Below, in pieces: positions 17,775 through 27,292 of a stretch of 41,175 nucleotides of DNA. The position numbers and the translations under genes are program-made. Source of the DNA: Armatimonadaceae bacterium (GTDB lineage Bacteria > Armatimonadota > Armatimonadia > Armatimonadales > Armatimonadaceae); the NCBI GenBank assembly GCA_030446525.1, contig JAUJNC010000037.1, forward strand, positions 1-41,175, read 5' to 3'. The stretch's first letter is position 1; each line of letters starts with the position of its first letter. Below the pieces are notes generated by a model. The model did not search any database and was not told where the DNA came from. It worked only from the letters and a program-made list of their open reading frames with translations.

Positions 17775-19085
17775 TCAAACGGCCTGCCGCTCCCGGGCGT
17801 CGCGGGCCCGGGCGCGGCGCTGCTGGGCGCGGGCGGCGTAGCGGTAGGCGAGCGCCAGCGGGACCCAGAGCGGCGCGTAGGCGGCGATCCAGATCAGCAG
17901 CACGACGGGGACGCGGGCGGCCTGCAGGAACGTGTTGAAGGCCAGGCGGCCGGTGTCGCCCATCTCGCCGAGGAAGCCGCCGCTCGGGGCAGGGGTCCGC
18001 GGCTTTTCGCGGAGCTGCACCGTGATCGTGGACAGCGCCGCCATCTTCCTCAGCAGGTCGAGCCGGGCGCGCGCCTGCGCCAGCTCGATCCGCAGGCTGC
18101 GCGCCGCCTCCTGCTCGGACAGCGTGTCCGTCCGCGGGCCGCGGCTTTGCAGGCGGGCCTCTTTGTAGCGGATCTCGTTGGCGAGGACGTGGTTCTCCTG
18201 CTCGGCGTCGCTCGTCTGCTCGGTGATGTCCTCGCCCGTCACGTCCTTCGCCTTGACCTCGCCCAGCTTGGCGATCTGGCGCAGGGTCGCGTCGAACTGC
18301 GGCTGGGGGACGCGGACGGTCAGCGACGCCGACTTGATGTTGTCCTCGCCGGTGCTCAGCTGGTTGCCGGCGATGAACCCGCCCGCCGCCTTGACGATCT
18401 GCTCGACCGCCTCGCTCTTGGGCTCGATCTTATCGACGGCGACAGTGATCTCCGCCTCCTGGTGCACCCGCCGCGAGAAAGGCGCCGCCGGGAGAGCCAC
18501 GTCGGCGCCACGCCGCGGTTCCATCCCAGACTCGGTCTCCGCCATGCCATTCGCGGCCGGTGTGGGCGCCGGTACTCGTTCTGTCGGTATCTGTCTCCGT
18601 GCGGCCTTGGGGGCGCCCGAGGAAGGCGCCGGGTCAAACCCGGGTTTGTTTGCTCGGCCGTAGTCCCGAGCGTACGACTCCGACAAAGCGGCGCCCGGCT
18701 GTCGTGCCTTTTCCCTTGTCTGCATGAACACGGGAGAGAGGACAAACCACACGAGCAGGACCGTCGCCGCCGCGCCCCAAACGGCGAGCGGCTGGCGCCG
18801 CCAGAGGGGCGGCGGGGCCGGTTCCGCTTCGGGCTCCGCCGGGGCGGCACCCTCCGGCTCGGCGCCGGACGTGTTGCCGAGAATCTTCGCGCGCAGCGCG
18901 GGGGCCAGATCGCAGGCGTCCCCGGCGCGCAGGTCGTTCGTGATCCGTTCCATGGTCTTTACCTCCTCGCGACAGGATGCGCACCGCGCGAGGTGGAGGC
19001 GAACGGCCAGATGCCGGGCGAGCGGCAGCTCCCCGTCCCGGTAGGCCTTCAGGTCGTCCCGCAGCGTTTCGCAGCCCGTCATCAC
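17775..19085 (-). CDS. Anti-sigma factor (zinc-finger type) fused to a DUF4349 domain
   Basis: The 436-residue protein is a membrane anti-sigma factor. Residues 1-45 hold the anti-sigma zinc finger with H31-x3-C35-x2-C38 and an earlier Cys 5. A membrane helix sits at ~101-120 (VWGAAATVLLVWFVL). The large extracytoplasmic part matches DUF4349 (EITVAVDKIEPKSEAVEQI, then a coiled coil with DITEQTSDAEQE). A second membrane helix near the end (VPVVLLIWIAAYAPLW) brings the basic tail back to the cytoplasm. Its first ATG overlaps the stop of the sigma-factor gene (ATGATGA arrangement), so the two are coupled. The large outer domain is the likely stress sensor. The frame is intact. Confidence 0.85.
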   Translation of the reverse strand: MMTGCETLRDDLKAYRDGELPLARHLAVRLHLARCASCREEVKTMERITNDLRAGDACDLAPALRAKILGNTSGAEPEGAAPAEPEAEPAPPPLWRRQPLAVWGAAATVLLVWFVLSPVFMQTREKARQPGAALSESYARDYGRANKPGFDPAPSSGAPKAARRQIPTERVPAPTPAANGMAETESGMEPRRGADVALPAAPFSRRVHQEAEITVAVDKIEPKSEAVEQIVKAAGGFIAGNQLSTGEDNIKSASLTVRVPQPQFDATLRQIAKLGEVKAKDVTGEDITEQTSDAEQENHVLANEIRYKEARLQSRGPRTDTLSEQEAARSLRIELAQARARLDLLRKMAALSTITVQLREKPRTPAPSGGFLGEMGDTGRLAFNTFLQAARVPVVLLIWIAAYAPLWVPLALAYRYAARAQQRRARARDARERQAV

Positions 19086-19667
19086 AACGTCTCCCCCAGC
19101 GTGTCGGGGCGCAGGGCGCCGCCTCGCTCAGCACGTAGCCGCCCAGGCTGGCGCGCAGCCGGCGTAACGCGTTGGAAAGCCGCGACTTCACCGTCCCGAC
19201 CGGCACCTCCAGCAGGGCGGCGCACTCCACGTAGGTCAGGCCGTGCAGGCTCGTGCAGGATGACCACGTCGCGGTGCGGGCCGACAGGCCGTCCAGGGCG
19301 CAGCGCACCTGATCGGAAAGCTCGCGCTTCTGGGCGCAGCGGGCCGGGTCGGCCTGCCAGTCCTCCTGCCCGCGGAGGGCGTCGTCGTAGGAGACGGTGT
19401 CGGGCCGCGCCGCCCGCGGTGCTTCAGGCAGTGGTTGACGGCCACCCGGTACACCCAGGTCGATAAGGCGGACTCGCCCCCGGAAGCCGCCGATGCCGCG
19501 ATACAAATCCACGAAGATCTCCTGGGTCACGTCCTCGGCGTCGGCCTCGCTCCCGGCGTAGCGCCGGACGAGCCGGTGCACGCGCGCGCCGTAGGCGTCC
19601 ACGAACTCCTCGAACGCCCGCCGGTCGCCCCCCGGATACGCTGCGCCAACCGCTTGTCGTCCTGCAC
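19082..19667 (-). pseudogene. ECF-type RNA polymerase sigma factor, frameshifted
   Basis: The gene encodes a ~195-residue extracytoplasmic-function sigma factor. Region 2 is visible (RRYAGSEADAEDVTQEIF, VDLYRGI), followed by WVYRVAVNHCLKHR, and region 4 (HGLTYVECAALLEVP, VGTVKSRLSNALRRLR). The frame changes at 19628-19633 (a run of six C where seven restores the frame), near 19478, near 19400, twice near 19245-19270, and near 19120. After the last correction it ends in TGA at 19082-19084, overlapping the anti-sigma ATG. The tight coupling with an intact anti-sigma gene suggests the frameshifts are sequence errors. GTG 19667 is the best start. Confidence 0.8.
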
Positions 19668-19774
19668 CGTGTCATCCTCCGGCCGCTCCGCGCCGGCTGC
19701 CGAGTCTCGGCTTTCCGTCCTTTGGTTCCGTCCCCCGCGCAAAAGGTTCACGCGGGCCAAAATCTCTCCCTATG

Positions 19775-19819
19775 TTTAAACACGCAACCGCCGTTGTTAT
19801 AAGGGTTGTAGGAACCCTT
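19775..19819 (+). promoter_or_regulatory. Putative promoter and inverted repeat upstream of htrA
   Basis: TTTAAA (19775-19780) and TATAAG (19798-19803) are 17 bases apart. An inverted repeat AAGGGTT-5-AACCCTT covers 19801-19819, directly over the predicted start of transcription. It could be a regulator site controlling htrA and, on the other strand, the sigma-factor gene. The -35 is weak. Confidence 0.35.
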
Positions 19820-19841
19820 CCCCAATTTTGGAGGCTACAAG

Positions 19842-21549
19842 ATGACGACCAGACGCCATGGCGGCCCTGCCGGCGGCCGCGGGGCATCCGCCGCCGGCAC
19901 CCTCGTTCGGGCAAAGACCGCCCGGGTGTTCGTCCCGGCGGCGTTAGCCCTGCTCCTCACCTCCTGCGCCGAGAACGTCGCGCGCGTCCCCGGGCGGCGC
20001 CCCGGAAACCTCCACCGCCGCGAACGCGGGCGCCGCGGTGAGCGAAGTCCCCGCCGCGCCAGCGACCCGGGAGGCCGACGCGCCGGCGGCATCGCCCCCG
20101 GCGGTGCAGACGCCGGCCACGCGCGATGCGACGGCGGTGCAGAACGCGTTCGCCCAGGTGGCCAAGGCCGCCGAGCCGGCCGTCGTGACCATCACGACAG
20201 AGCGCCGCGCGCCGCGCTCGGCCCCGGGGCGCCGCGGCCCCTTCGGCGACCCCGGCGGGCAGGACCCGTTCGAGGAGTTCTTTCGCCGCTTCCGCGAGTT
20301 CGGTCTTGAACCCAGCGCCGCCGAGCGCGAAGAGATGCGCGCCCGGTTCCGCCAGATCCAGGAAGGGCGCGGCGGCGGGCTCGGGTCGGGCCTGATCTAC
20401 GACGCGGATGGCCTCATCCTGACCAACGCGCACGTGGTGCAGGGCGCCGACCGGGTGACCGTGCGGCTGGCCGACGGGCGCGAGTTCCGCAACGCCCGCG
20501 TGCTGGGCGCCGACGAGCGGACGGATGTGGCCGTGGTCAAGATCAACGCCGCCAAGCTGCCGACGCTGCCGCTGGGCGACTCCTCGGGCGTGCGCGTGGG
20601 CGACTGGGCGATCGCGATGGGCAACCCGTTCGGGCTGGAGCAGACGCTGACGGTCGGCGTGATCTCGGCCAAGGTGCGCGAGGTGCCCCTGAGCGTCAGC
20701 GGCCCCGGCGACTACCTGCAGACCGACGCCTCGATCAACCCGGGCAACAGCGGCGGCCCCTGCTCGACATCTACGGCCGCGTGATCGGCGTCAACAACGC
20801 CATCTACAGCCGCACCGGCGGCAACGTGGGCATCGGCTTCGCCATCCCGATCAACACGGCCCGCGAGATCGCCCAGATCCTGGCCCAGGAGGACGGGTGC
20901 GGCGCGCCCAGCCTGGGGGTCGGCATCAGCAACGTCGAAGACCAGGCGGCGGCCTTCGGGCTCGACCCCAAGATCCGCGGCGTGCTGGTCGAGAGCGTGG
21001 AGCCCAACAGCCCTGCCTCTCGCGCCGGCCTGCAGCCGGGGGACGTCATTACGCAGTTCAACGGCCAGCCGGTCACGCGCGGCGCGGAGCCTGCAGCGCC
21101 TGGCGAGCCGCGCGCCCGTCGGCTCTGACGCACGCCTGACGGTCCTGCGCGGCGGCAGGACGCTCACCGTCACGGCCCGGCTGCAGAGCCTTGAGGGAGG
21201 AGGGCGACAACGCCCGGCCCGGCGCGGAGCCCGCGCCGGATGCCGCGCCGACCGCGCTCGGCCTGCGTCTGGCCCCGCTCACGCCCGAGCCGACCCGGCG
21301 TCAGGGCATCAAGGCCAACGGCGGCGCCGTCGTCGCTGGCGTCGAGGACGGCTCGCCGGCCGCCGCGGCCGGATTGCGGGCCGGCGACGTGATCGAGCGC
21401 GTCGGCCAGACCGCGGTCGCCGGGCCCCAGGACGTGCAGGCGGCGGTCAAGTCCATACTGGGCAAGCAGAGCGGCGACGACCGGAGCGTCGCACTCTACG
21501 TCAACCGCGGGGCGAGCGCCAGTTCGTGATCGTCAACGCGGGCAGATAG
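19842..21549 (+). pseudogene. HtrA/DegP-type serine protease, lipoprotein form, frameshifted
   Basis: This is an envelope quality-control protease of ~568 residues. ATG 19842 has GGAGG eight bases upstream. The signal peptide ends in a lipobox (ALLLTSC), so the enzyme is likely lipid-anchored, unlike soluble DegP. The catalytic triad is present: His in TNAHVVQG, Asp in [10 protein letters not shown], Ser in GNSGGP. Two PDZ domains follow (SPASRAGLQPGDVI near 21030; SPAAAAGLRAGDVI near 21370), and the end reads RQFVIVNAGR. The frame changes near 19992, 20757, 21083, 21195 and 21513, several in short G or C runs. It is divergent from the sigma/anti-sigma pair, suggesting it is the target of that stress response. 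Confidence 0.85.
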
Positions 21550-21566
21550 GCCGAAAACCCGGAGGT

Positions 21567-21592
21567 GGGGGGGGGGGGTCCGCCCGCCCCCA
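21567..21592. terminator. G12 run and GC hairpin between convergent genes
   Basis: GTGGGGG pairs with CCCCCAC around a short loop that includes part of a 12-base G run (21567-21578). It separates htrA from the minus-strand oxygenase gene. The homopolymer is also a likely site of sequencing error. Confidence 0.45.
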
Positions 21593-21596
21593 CGCG

Positions 21597-22484
21597 CTAC
21601 TTCCCGATCTTCTCATGCGCAACGCGGCGCTTGCGGATCGCGAGCGGCACGTCCAGGTCGGCGTCCGGGTCGTGGTCCAGGCCGGTGTCGCGGTCCAGGT
21701 ACAGGGGGAAGTCCGCGGTGGGCGGCTTGGTGCGATCATAGGGATCCTTGTACGAGCGCATGATGATGCGCTGCTCGCGCGTCAAGGTTGCCAGCCACGC
21801 CTCATCGCAGGATAGCCGGTCCGCCTCGCACACCCACGACGGGCAGTAGGTATAGAAGAAGTTGTAGCGCGTGACGTCGCTGTCGTTTTCCTGCACCGTG
21901 TGGAAGATGTTGCCGTTGATGAACATCATCGTCCCCGCGGGCACGCAGACGGCCTTCTGGCCGGGGACGTCCACGGGCTTGGTGTAGGCATCGAAATGTT
22001 GGCTCTTGTGGCTGCCGGGGGCGATGACCAGGTTGCCCATCTTCTCGCGCGGCAGGTCGGTGAGCCAGTAGGCGACCTTGAACTGGAGCGGGACGGTCGG
22101 GGCGTAGACGGTGTACGGCACGGCCCGGGCGCCGTCGTTGTGCCACTTCGTGTTCGACTTGCCCGGCGGGCGCAGGAAGAATTGCGAGTTGTGCAGCTTC
22201 AGCAGCTCGCCATATAGATCGTAGGCGTAGCCGATGTGGCGCGGGTGGTCGATCAGCTCGGCCAGCACGGGATGCAGGTGGGCGACCCCGCTCCACGGGG
22301 CGAACGTCTTGCCCGGCGTGTACGCCGGGTGCTTCGAGGCGACCTCGTCGACGACCTCTATGTAGCGCCGCACCTCGTCGGGCGTGAGTGCGTTCTCGAG
22401 GATCAGGTAGCCATCGCGGTCGAAGGCTTCCCGCTGTTCGGGGGTGAAGCCGGGCGGGGCTGTCTTGTAGGTCGTCTCGGACAT
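21597..22484 (-). CDS. Phytanoyl-CoA dioxygenase (PhyH) family Fe(II)/2-oxoglutarate oxygenase
   Basis: The 295-residue protein is a predicted non-haem iron oxygenase using 2-oxoglutarate. The N-terminus has the PhyH opening FDRDGYLILENAL (residues 21-33). Iron ligands are His115 and Asp117 (WHNDG) and His195 (NIFHTV). Arg206 (VTRYNFF) is in the position that binds 2-oxoglutarate. The family hydroxylates diverse small molecules, and the substrate cannot be deduced here. The frame is intact and the start is the natural one, with GAAGGAGAA upstream. It stands alone between the convergent htrA gene and the peptidase gene on the same strand. Confidence 0.88.
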   Translation of the reverse strand: MSETTYKTAPPGFTPEQREAFDRDGYLILENALTPDEVRRYIEVVDEVASKHPAYTPGKTFAPWSGVAHLHPVLAELIDHPRHIGYAYDLYGELLKLHNSQFFLRPPGKSNTKWHNDGARAVPYTVYAPTVPLQFKVAYWLTDLPREKMGNLVIAPGSHKSQHFDAYTKPVDVPGQKAVCVPAGTMMFINGNIFHTVQENDSDVTRYNFFYTYCPSWVCEADRLSCDEAWLATLTREQRIIMRSYKDPYDRTKPPTADFPLYLDRDTGLDHDPDADLDVPLAIRKRRVAHEKIGK

Positions 22485-22574
22485 TGACGTCTTCTCCTTC
22501 GGGAGGGTAAGTTATCCTTCCCTTCGCTGCGGGGCGGCGAAGTTCCTGCCCCGCGGCTTCGCGGACGCGTTTGT

Positions 22575-24386
22575 CTACGCCGCCCCGCGCCCCTGCAGCA
22601 AGCCCTCCAAACGGTCCACCATGCGCGCCAGAACGGCGAAGGCGCGCTCCACCGGTTCGGGCGTGGACAGGTCCACCCCGGCCTGCCGGAGGGCGTCCAG
22701 CGGGTAGAGCGAGCCGCCCGCCTTCAGGAACGACAGGTAGCGCTCCGCCGCCCCGGGCTCGCCCACCAGCACGCGCTCCGCCAGCGCGTGCGCCCCGGAG
22801 ATGCCGGTCGCGTACTGGAACACGTAGAAGTTGGCGTACAGATGGGTGGAGAACTGCATCCAGGTGCTGCCGGTCCGCTCGGCGTCGACCGCCACCTCGC
22901 CGCCGTAACCTTCGCCGAGCAGGTCGGCCATGAGCGCGACGAGGCCGTCGGCGGTCAGGGCGTCGCCCTGCTCGACCCGATGGTGGATCGCCCGCTCGAA
23001 GCGCGCCAGCGCCGGCATGAGGAAAAAGTAGCGGTGGAAGTTCGACATCGCCTCCTCGATCAGGGCGATCTGGAAGTCGGGGTCGGCGTGCGTTTCGAGG
23101 AGGTGCGCCCGCACGAGGGCCTGGTTGAAGTTTGACGCCACCTCGGCCACGAACAGCGAGTAGCGGCTATAAACGAAGGGCTGCGTCTGCCACGCGTAGT
23201 ACGAATGGAGCGAGTGGCCCAGCTCGTGCGCGAGGGTGGAGAGCCCGAACAGGTCGTCGTTGTAGCTCAGGAGGATGAACGGGTGCGTGCCCGGCACGCC
23301 GGACGAGAACGCGCCCTGCCGCTTGCCCTGGTTCGGGTACCTGTCCACCCAGCGCGCGTCGGTCGCGCCCCGGCGCAGGGCCGAAACGTATTCGTCGCCC
23401 AGCGGCCGCATCCCCTCGGCGATCCACGCCACGGCCTGCTCGTAGGGGACCGCGGGCGTACGCGCGGTCAGCGGCGCCTTGATGTCGTAGGGGTGGAGCG
23501 TGTCGTAGCCGAGTGCGCGCCGCCGCAGCTTCCAGTAGCGGTGCCACGTCGGCAGTGGCGGCGGTAGGTGTCGAGCAGGTTGTGGAAGACCGCGACCGGA
23601 ATCTGGTTGGGCGAAAGCGCGGCCTCGAGCGCCGACGCGTAACCCCGTGCGCGTGCCAGGAACACGTTCTGTTTGACGCCGGCGGCAAGGCGTTCTCGCC
23701 AGGGGTGTTCCTCAGGGCGAGGTGGGAGTCGGCGTAGCCTTCCCAGGCGGTGCGGCGGACCTGTCGGTCCGCGTGCGAGCAGCGTGCCGACGTTTCCCTG
23801 CGCGACCTCTACCTCCCCTCCGACGCTGTCGCGCGCGGGGCGGAAGGCAAGGTCGGCGTTGGCAAGAACGCCGTGGGTCGCCGCCGCGGTCCCGAACGGC
23901 TCCTGGACCTGCCGCAACAGTCCTCGACCTCGGCGGAGCGCGTGCTCGGCCCGGCGCAGGAGGCGGTCGACGTAGTGCGTACGCGGCGAGGCGCGGCTCG
24001 TCGCGGGTCCACCGGCGCAGCGTCTCTGCGCCCACGGCGAGCATCTCCGGTTCGGCGAAGGCGAGGGCGGCCAGCGCGCGGGCGTGGAGCGAAGGAGGCC
24101 CGGTCGCTCTGGGCCGCGGCGGCCTGGTCTTTGGTGTCCACCGCATAGCCCAGTGCCGTAAACGAGCACCTTCCCCGCGCGGCGCAGCACCCGCTCCGGC
24201 CTCGGGCAGTCCGGCCGGAGCGTCGCCGCGCCGTCGCCCAGGCGCCCCCGGAAGGGAGAGCCCCGGCGTATCCGCCTTCACCGCCTCCAGTTCCGCCTCC
24301 CACTCGGCGGGGGAGGCGAAGATGCTCTCAACGTCCCAGGTGTGTTCGCGCGCGACCTCGGCGCGCGGCGGTACCGCTCGTGCCAT
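22575..24386 (-). pseudogene. pepF: M3-family oligoendopeptidase F, N-terminal half frameshifted
   Basis: This is a cytoplasmic zinc oligopeptidase of ~600 residues. ATG 24386 has AAAGGAGAA immediately upstream, and the N-terminus [20 protein letters not shown] is the classic PepF opening. The C-terminal 285 residues are clean and contain the zinc site HELGHSLH (near 23226) with the third ligand Glu in [10 protein letters not shown] about 25 residues later. Between ~23440 and ~24300 the homology moves through all three frames at least five or six times. Recognisable pieces include [12 protein letters not shown] and [16 protein letters not shown]. Errors in a GC-rich segment are more likely than decay, because the catalytic half is untouched. 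Confidence 0.83.
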
Positions 24387-24405
24387 ATGTTCTCCTTTAC
24401 GAGGG

Positions 24406-25737
24406 CTATTTCGCTTCGATCGCGAGGGTGAAGCGCGCCACCGTGCGGCCCCGTTCCCGGTCCCACAGGTAGAGCGCCATCGGCACCTGTTTGCCCCGGT
24501 TGGGCTCCCCCGTGACCTGCAGCGTGAAGCCCCGGCGGACAGGGCAGAGCCGGTATTCGGACAGCACCACGACCGACGGATCCTCGCTCACGAGCACCGC
24601 GTAGTCACACCGCCCCGTGATAACGGGTTTCCAGGAGACGAGGGCGCCGGGCGCGATGCGGGCGTCCGCCACGCCCCCGGTACACGGCGCTGCCTTTCCT
24701 GGGCAGTGGCAGGGCGGCGGACGCCTCGAGGAAATACAAGAGCGGCTCGCGGACGTTGGTCCGGTACTCCTTCTCGATCTCCTCGGGATCGGGGTAGCGC
24801 CGCCCCCAGGCCGATCTCGAAGTTGAAGCCGTAGATGCCGTGCGTGTGTAGTAGCTCCAGTGGTAGGTCAGCCCCGTGTCGCCGCCGCGCCGCCCCGGGC
24901 GGCGGCTCCAAATCGGGTCGCGTCTGGGTGATCGGGTACGGCTCCCCTTTGCAGCGCGCATCCGCCGGGCAAGGCTGTGGTAGCGTATGTACTCCGGCCC
25001 GACCAGGTTCGGGGGGAAGTAAATGATCCGCAGGGGGCTGTGGATGTCCATGAAGGCGCGCAGGGCCGCTCGGCGATGAAGTGGGCGAGCGCGCCGTTTC
25101 CGGCTCCGACATGGGCGCCGGCCCCTCGAAGATGTTGCCGTCCTCGCGGTCGGTGGCGCTCTTCCACCCCTCGCTGTAGGCCCGGTTGCCGCCCCAGCGC
25201 ACGGCGAAGTTGCGGTTCAGATCCACCCCGTAGCTGCCGCCGGGGTTTGCGCCGGTTCTTGCGCCGTCGGCCCCCTTGTCCGTGCCGTTACCGTGCCGCA
25301 TGTCATACACTTTGCCGTCCACGTTGAACACGGGCGATCCAGATGTACGCTCGTCCACCAGCCGGGTCATGCGCGGGTCTTTGCCGTAGCCGTTCAGGAG
25401 GTCGTCCACCAGGCGCACGATACAGTTCTGCGGCTGCTGCTCGGCGCGGGTGGATGCCGGACACCAGCAGCACCTCGGGCTCGCCTTCATCGGCTTTGGC
25501 GTTGTCGGAGATCTTCAGCAGGGGGATGTCGCGGCCCTCCCGCGTCCCGCCCAGCAGCCCTGATGGACGAGGTCCCGGGTGCGCCTTTCGCCACTCGGCG
25601 ATCTTGTCTTGCATCTCCCATCCAGGTATAGAATCCCCCGTAATCGCCGTTGGGTGCGTCACCATGGGCGGTGAGCCGGAGAGGAAGAAACAGAAGGGCA
25701 CACAGCTTGGAGCAACGTTTTGCGTGGTTTTAATCAT
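24406..25737 (-). pseudogene. M14-family zinc carboxypeptidase, frameshifted
   Basis: This is a zinc carboxypeptidase of ~440 residues. The zinc site is visible as SGIHPREQQ (HxxE) near 25455 and MDIHSPLR near 25045 (third His). The substrate-binding VDLNRNF and the catalytic Glu in YGFNFEIG near 24820 are also present. A C-terminal all-beta domain (ALVSWKPVITGRCDY) ends at 24406. Frame changes occur near 25450, 25350, 25085, 24960, 24850 and 24670. ATG 25737 is a possible start with GAGGCG upstream, but its N-terminus is only weakly signal-like. It is 19 bases upstream of pepF on the same strand, so a peptide-utilisation operon is plausible. Confidence 0.8.
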
Positions 25738-26294
25738 CGCCTCTAGTTTTGCCGCAGCCCCCGGCTCTCCTCCCAGGGTATTACCCCCGTATCACGGCTG
25801 CTTGAGATCATCGGAACTGGGCGGCAAGCCGGCCCGGACGCCGCTGCGCGGCGGGACTACGGCGGAACCGCTGCCCGGCTGCCCGATGCGGGAACCGGGC
25901 CCAGGAGCGCGCCTTGCGCGCCGCCCTGGAGGCGGCACAAGCCAGGCCCCTGCCTGGAGGATACGTCTCTCCCCGCGGGAAAGTCCCGGTTTCTGGGATG
26001 CCCTGTGATGGCGTCACCGCGCCTTCTGGCGGCGGCTCGGGGTGCGACCGGGTCCACAACCAGTACCCGCCCCTGCCGGGAACCGAGTGTTCTGGCCGGA
26101 AGAGCGAGAGCGGACAGGGCGCCTCCGCTGCGTGCGCCGGCCCGGGCCGAGCGGGCCACGGGCGACCCGGTAACTTTATGCTTTTTTGCTACGGATAAGA
26201 TTCTTTGCCGTGGGAACAGTCTAAAAAAGTAATGAAGGTGAGGGTATTTCCCGAGAATAAGATTGAGGATATTTCCGAGGAGGCGGGAGACTTT
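25738..26294. other. Intergenic region without supported gene
   Basis: About 560 bases contain several open frames, but none shows recognisable motifs, a good ribosome site and protein-like composition together. A weak candidate is a plus-strand frame starting at ATG 25914 (RAALEAAQARPLPGGYVS). I leave it uncalled. Confidence 0.3.
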
Positions 26295-26316
26295 GCCAGG
26301 GGCCGGAGCCCCTGGC
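26295..26316. terminator. Hairpin after the 56-residue membrane protein gene
   Basis: A perfect 9-bp stem (GCCAGGGGC and complement) with a 4-base loop lies 12 bases after the minus-strand stop. No T-run follows, so its strength as a terminator is uncertain. Confidence 0.45.
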
Positions 26317-26327
26317 TGTCAGTGGGC

Positions 26328-26498
26328 TTACGCCCCGTCATCTTCGTCATCGCCCTTCCAGGGTTCCCGGCGGTGGCTGGGGTCGTCGAGCATACCCTGG
26401 TCCCTGAACCAGGTTTTGATGAGGGTCAGGGTGAACAAGAACACCGTGACCGCGACGGGAATGAGCAGCAACCACTGCTCAAACACTCTAGGAGTCAT
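26328..26498 (-). CDS. Small single-pass membrane protein, 56 residues
   Basis: ATG 26498 has AGAGAGG seven bases upstream. The product has one clean hydrophobic helix (WLLLIPVAVTVFLFTLTLI, residues ~9-27), followed by a charged cytoplasmic tail rich in Asp, Glu and Arg (WFRDQGMLDDPSH, then an acidic end DDEDDGA). A sharp membrane-tail boundary, a ribosome site and a downstream hairpin together make it look like a genuine small gene. Function is unknown. The size and acidic tail resemble accessory subunits of membrane complexes, but this is only a resemblance in shape. Confidence 0.6.
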   Translation of the reverse strand: MTPRVFEQWLLLIPVAVTVFLFTLTLIKTWFRDQGMLDDPSHRREPWKGDDEDDGA

Positions 26499-26674
26499 AA
26501 AACAGCCTCTCTTGAGGAGGCGCGCCGGTTCCCCAACACGAAGCGCCTCCTCGGGTTAGGTATGGACAAGCTGGATTACTTGTACGCTCACCTTATCGGC
26601 GGTTTTTTCGCGAAATCGCAGATTCCTTATCGCAACTTATTTTTCCCGGCCTCTATTGACATGCCTGCTTGCCA

Positions 26675-26707
26675 AAAAAACGCTCCCGCTAGTCCGGGAC
26701 GTTTTTT
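26675..26707. terminator. Bidirectional hairpin with A and T runs
   Basis: AAAAAACG-C-TCCCG pairs with CGGGACGTTTTTT, leaving one bulged base. It has the full form of an intrinsic terminator on both strands. No recognised gene ends beside it, so its source transcript is unclear. Confidence 0.7.
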
Positions 26708-26899
26708 GCTATATTGACACCGGCTTGCCGCTTGCCGTTTACTGGAAGTACTGCTAATGGATAGCTGTCTGGGCGGGCAGGCATGACCCCCCGGCACTCG
26801 GAGCCTGCCCCCCATGGGGGGCGGAACACCCCACACCACGCCATATATGTTAGCTCCTCGGGGCGGATTCAAAAACCGGTTGATTTAGGCCACTGCATC

Positions 26900-27125
26900 T
26901 CCTGGGGGCGCACGCACCCCCGCGAGTGTCCTTGGATGGCGCTATGATTGCGGAACGAGGAATCATACGAAAGCCAGCTTTTCAAACGCGGGAGGGCCGT
27001 CGCGCCCTCCTACCAAAGGGGAACCGGCCGGGAAAGTGGCCGGGGTACGTCAAACTCCTTCCCCTTTGAAAGCGCGAAGGCTTTGATTCCCGGCCTGGAG
27101 CCGGGTGGGGGGCGCTGTCGCGCCC
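26900..27125. repeat. Cluster of stem-loops in intergenic DNA
   Basis: Five hairpins occur within ~220 bases. GGGGGCG/CCCCC lies near 26906-26924. GGAGGGC-6-GCCCTCC is at 26991-27010. CAAAGGGGAA/TTCCCCTTTG is at 27014-27068 and encloses a second stem CCGGCC/GGCCGG. CCCGGC/GCCGGG lies near 27089-27105, and GGGCGC-TGTC-GCGCCC near 27107-27122. Two of them share GTCGCGCCCT. They could be REP-like palindromic units or a structured RNA. No supported gene lies between 26710 and 27292. Confidence 0.5.
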
Positions 27126-27292
27126 TGCCATGAAGCGTCTCCTGCCGGCCCCGGCTCGTGGCAGGCGTCCGGCGCGGCCAAGCGGGGGCGTCGCTCGCGA
27201 GGAGCGTGGCCAGCCGTGCGGTCCCACCGGCGCCGATGTTCCCGGCCAGAGCGCGGCGCTCGCCCTCGCTTTCACGGCCGCGCGGTGCCTCG

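Noticed and set aside
17670..19466. 598-residue plus-strand frame opposite the anti-sigma and sigma genes
   Set aside because: No domain or ribosome site, and low-complexity Arg/Gly composition. The minus strand carries recognisable anti-sigma and sigma genes.
25914..26198. Plus-strand 94-residue frame in the spacer after the M14 gene
   Set aside because: No ribosome site, no homology pattern, and composition similar to random GC-rich DNA.
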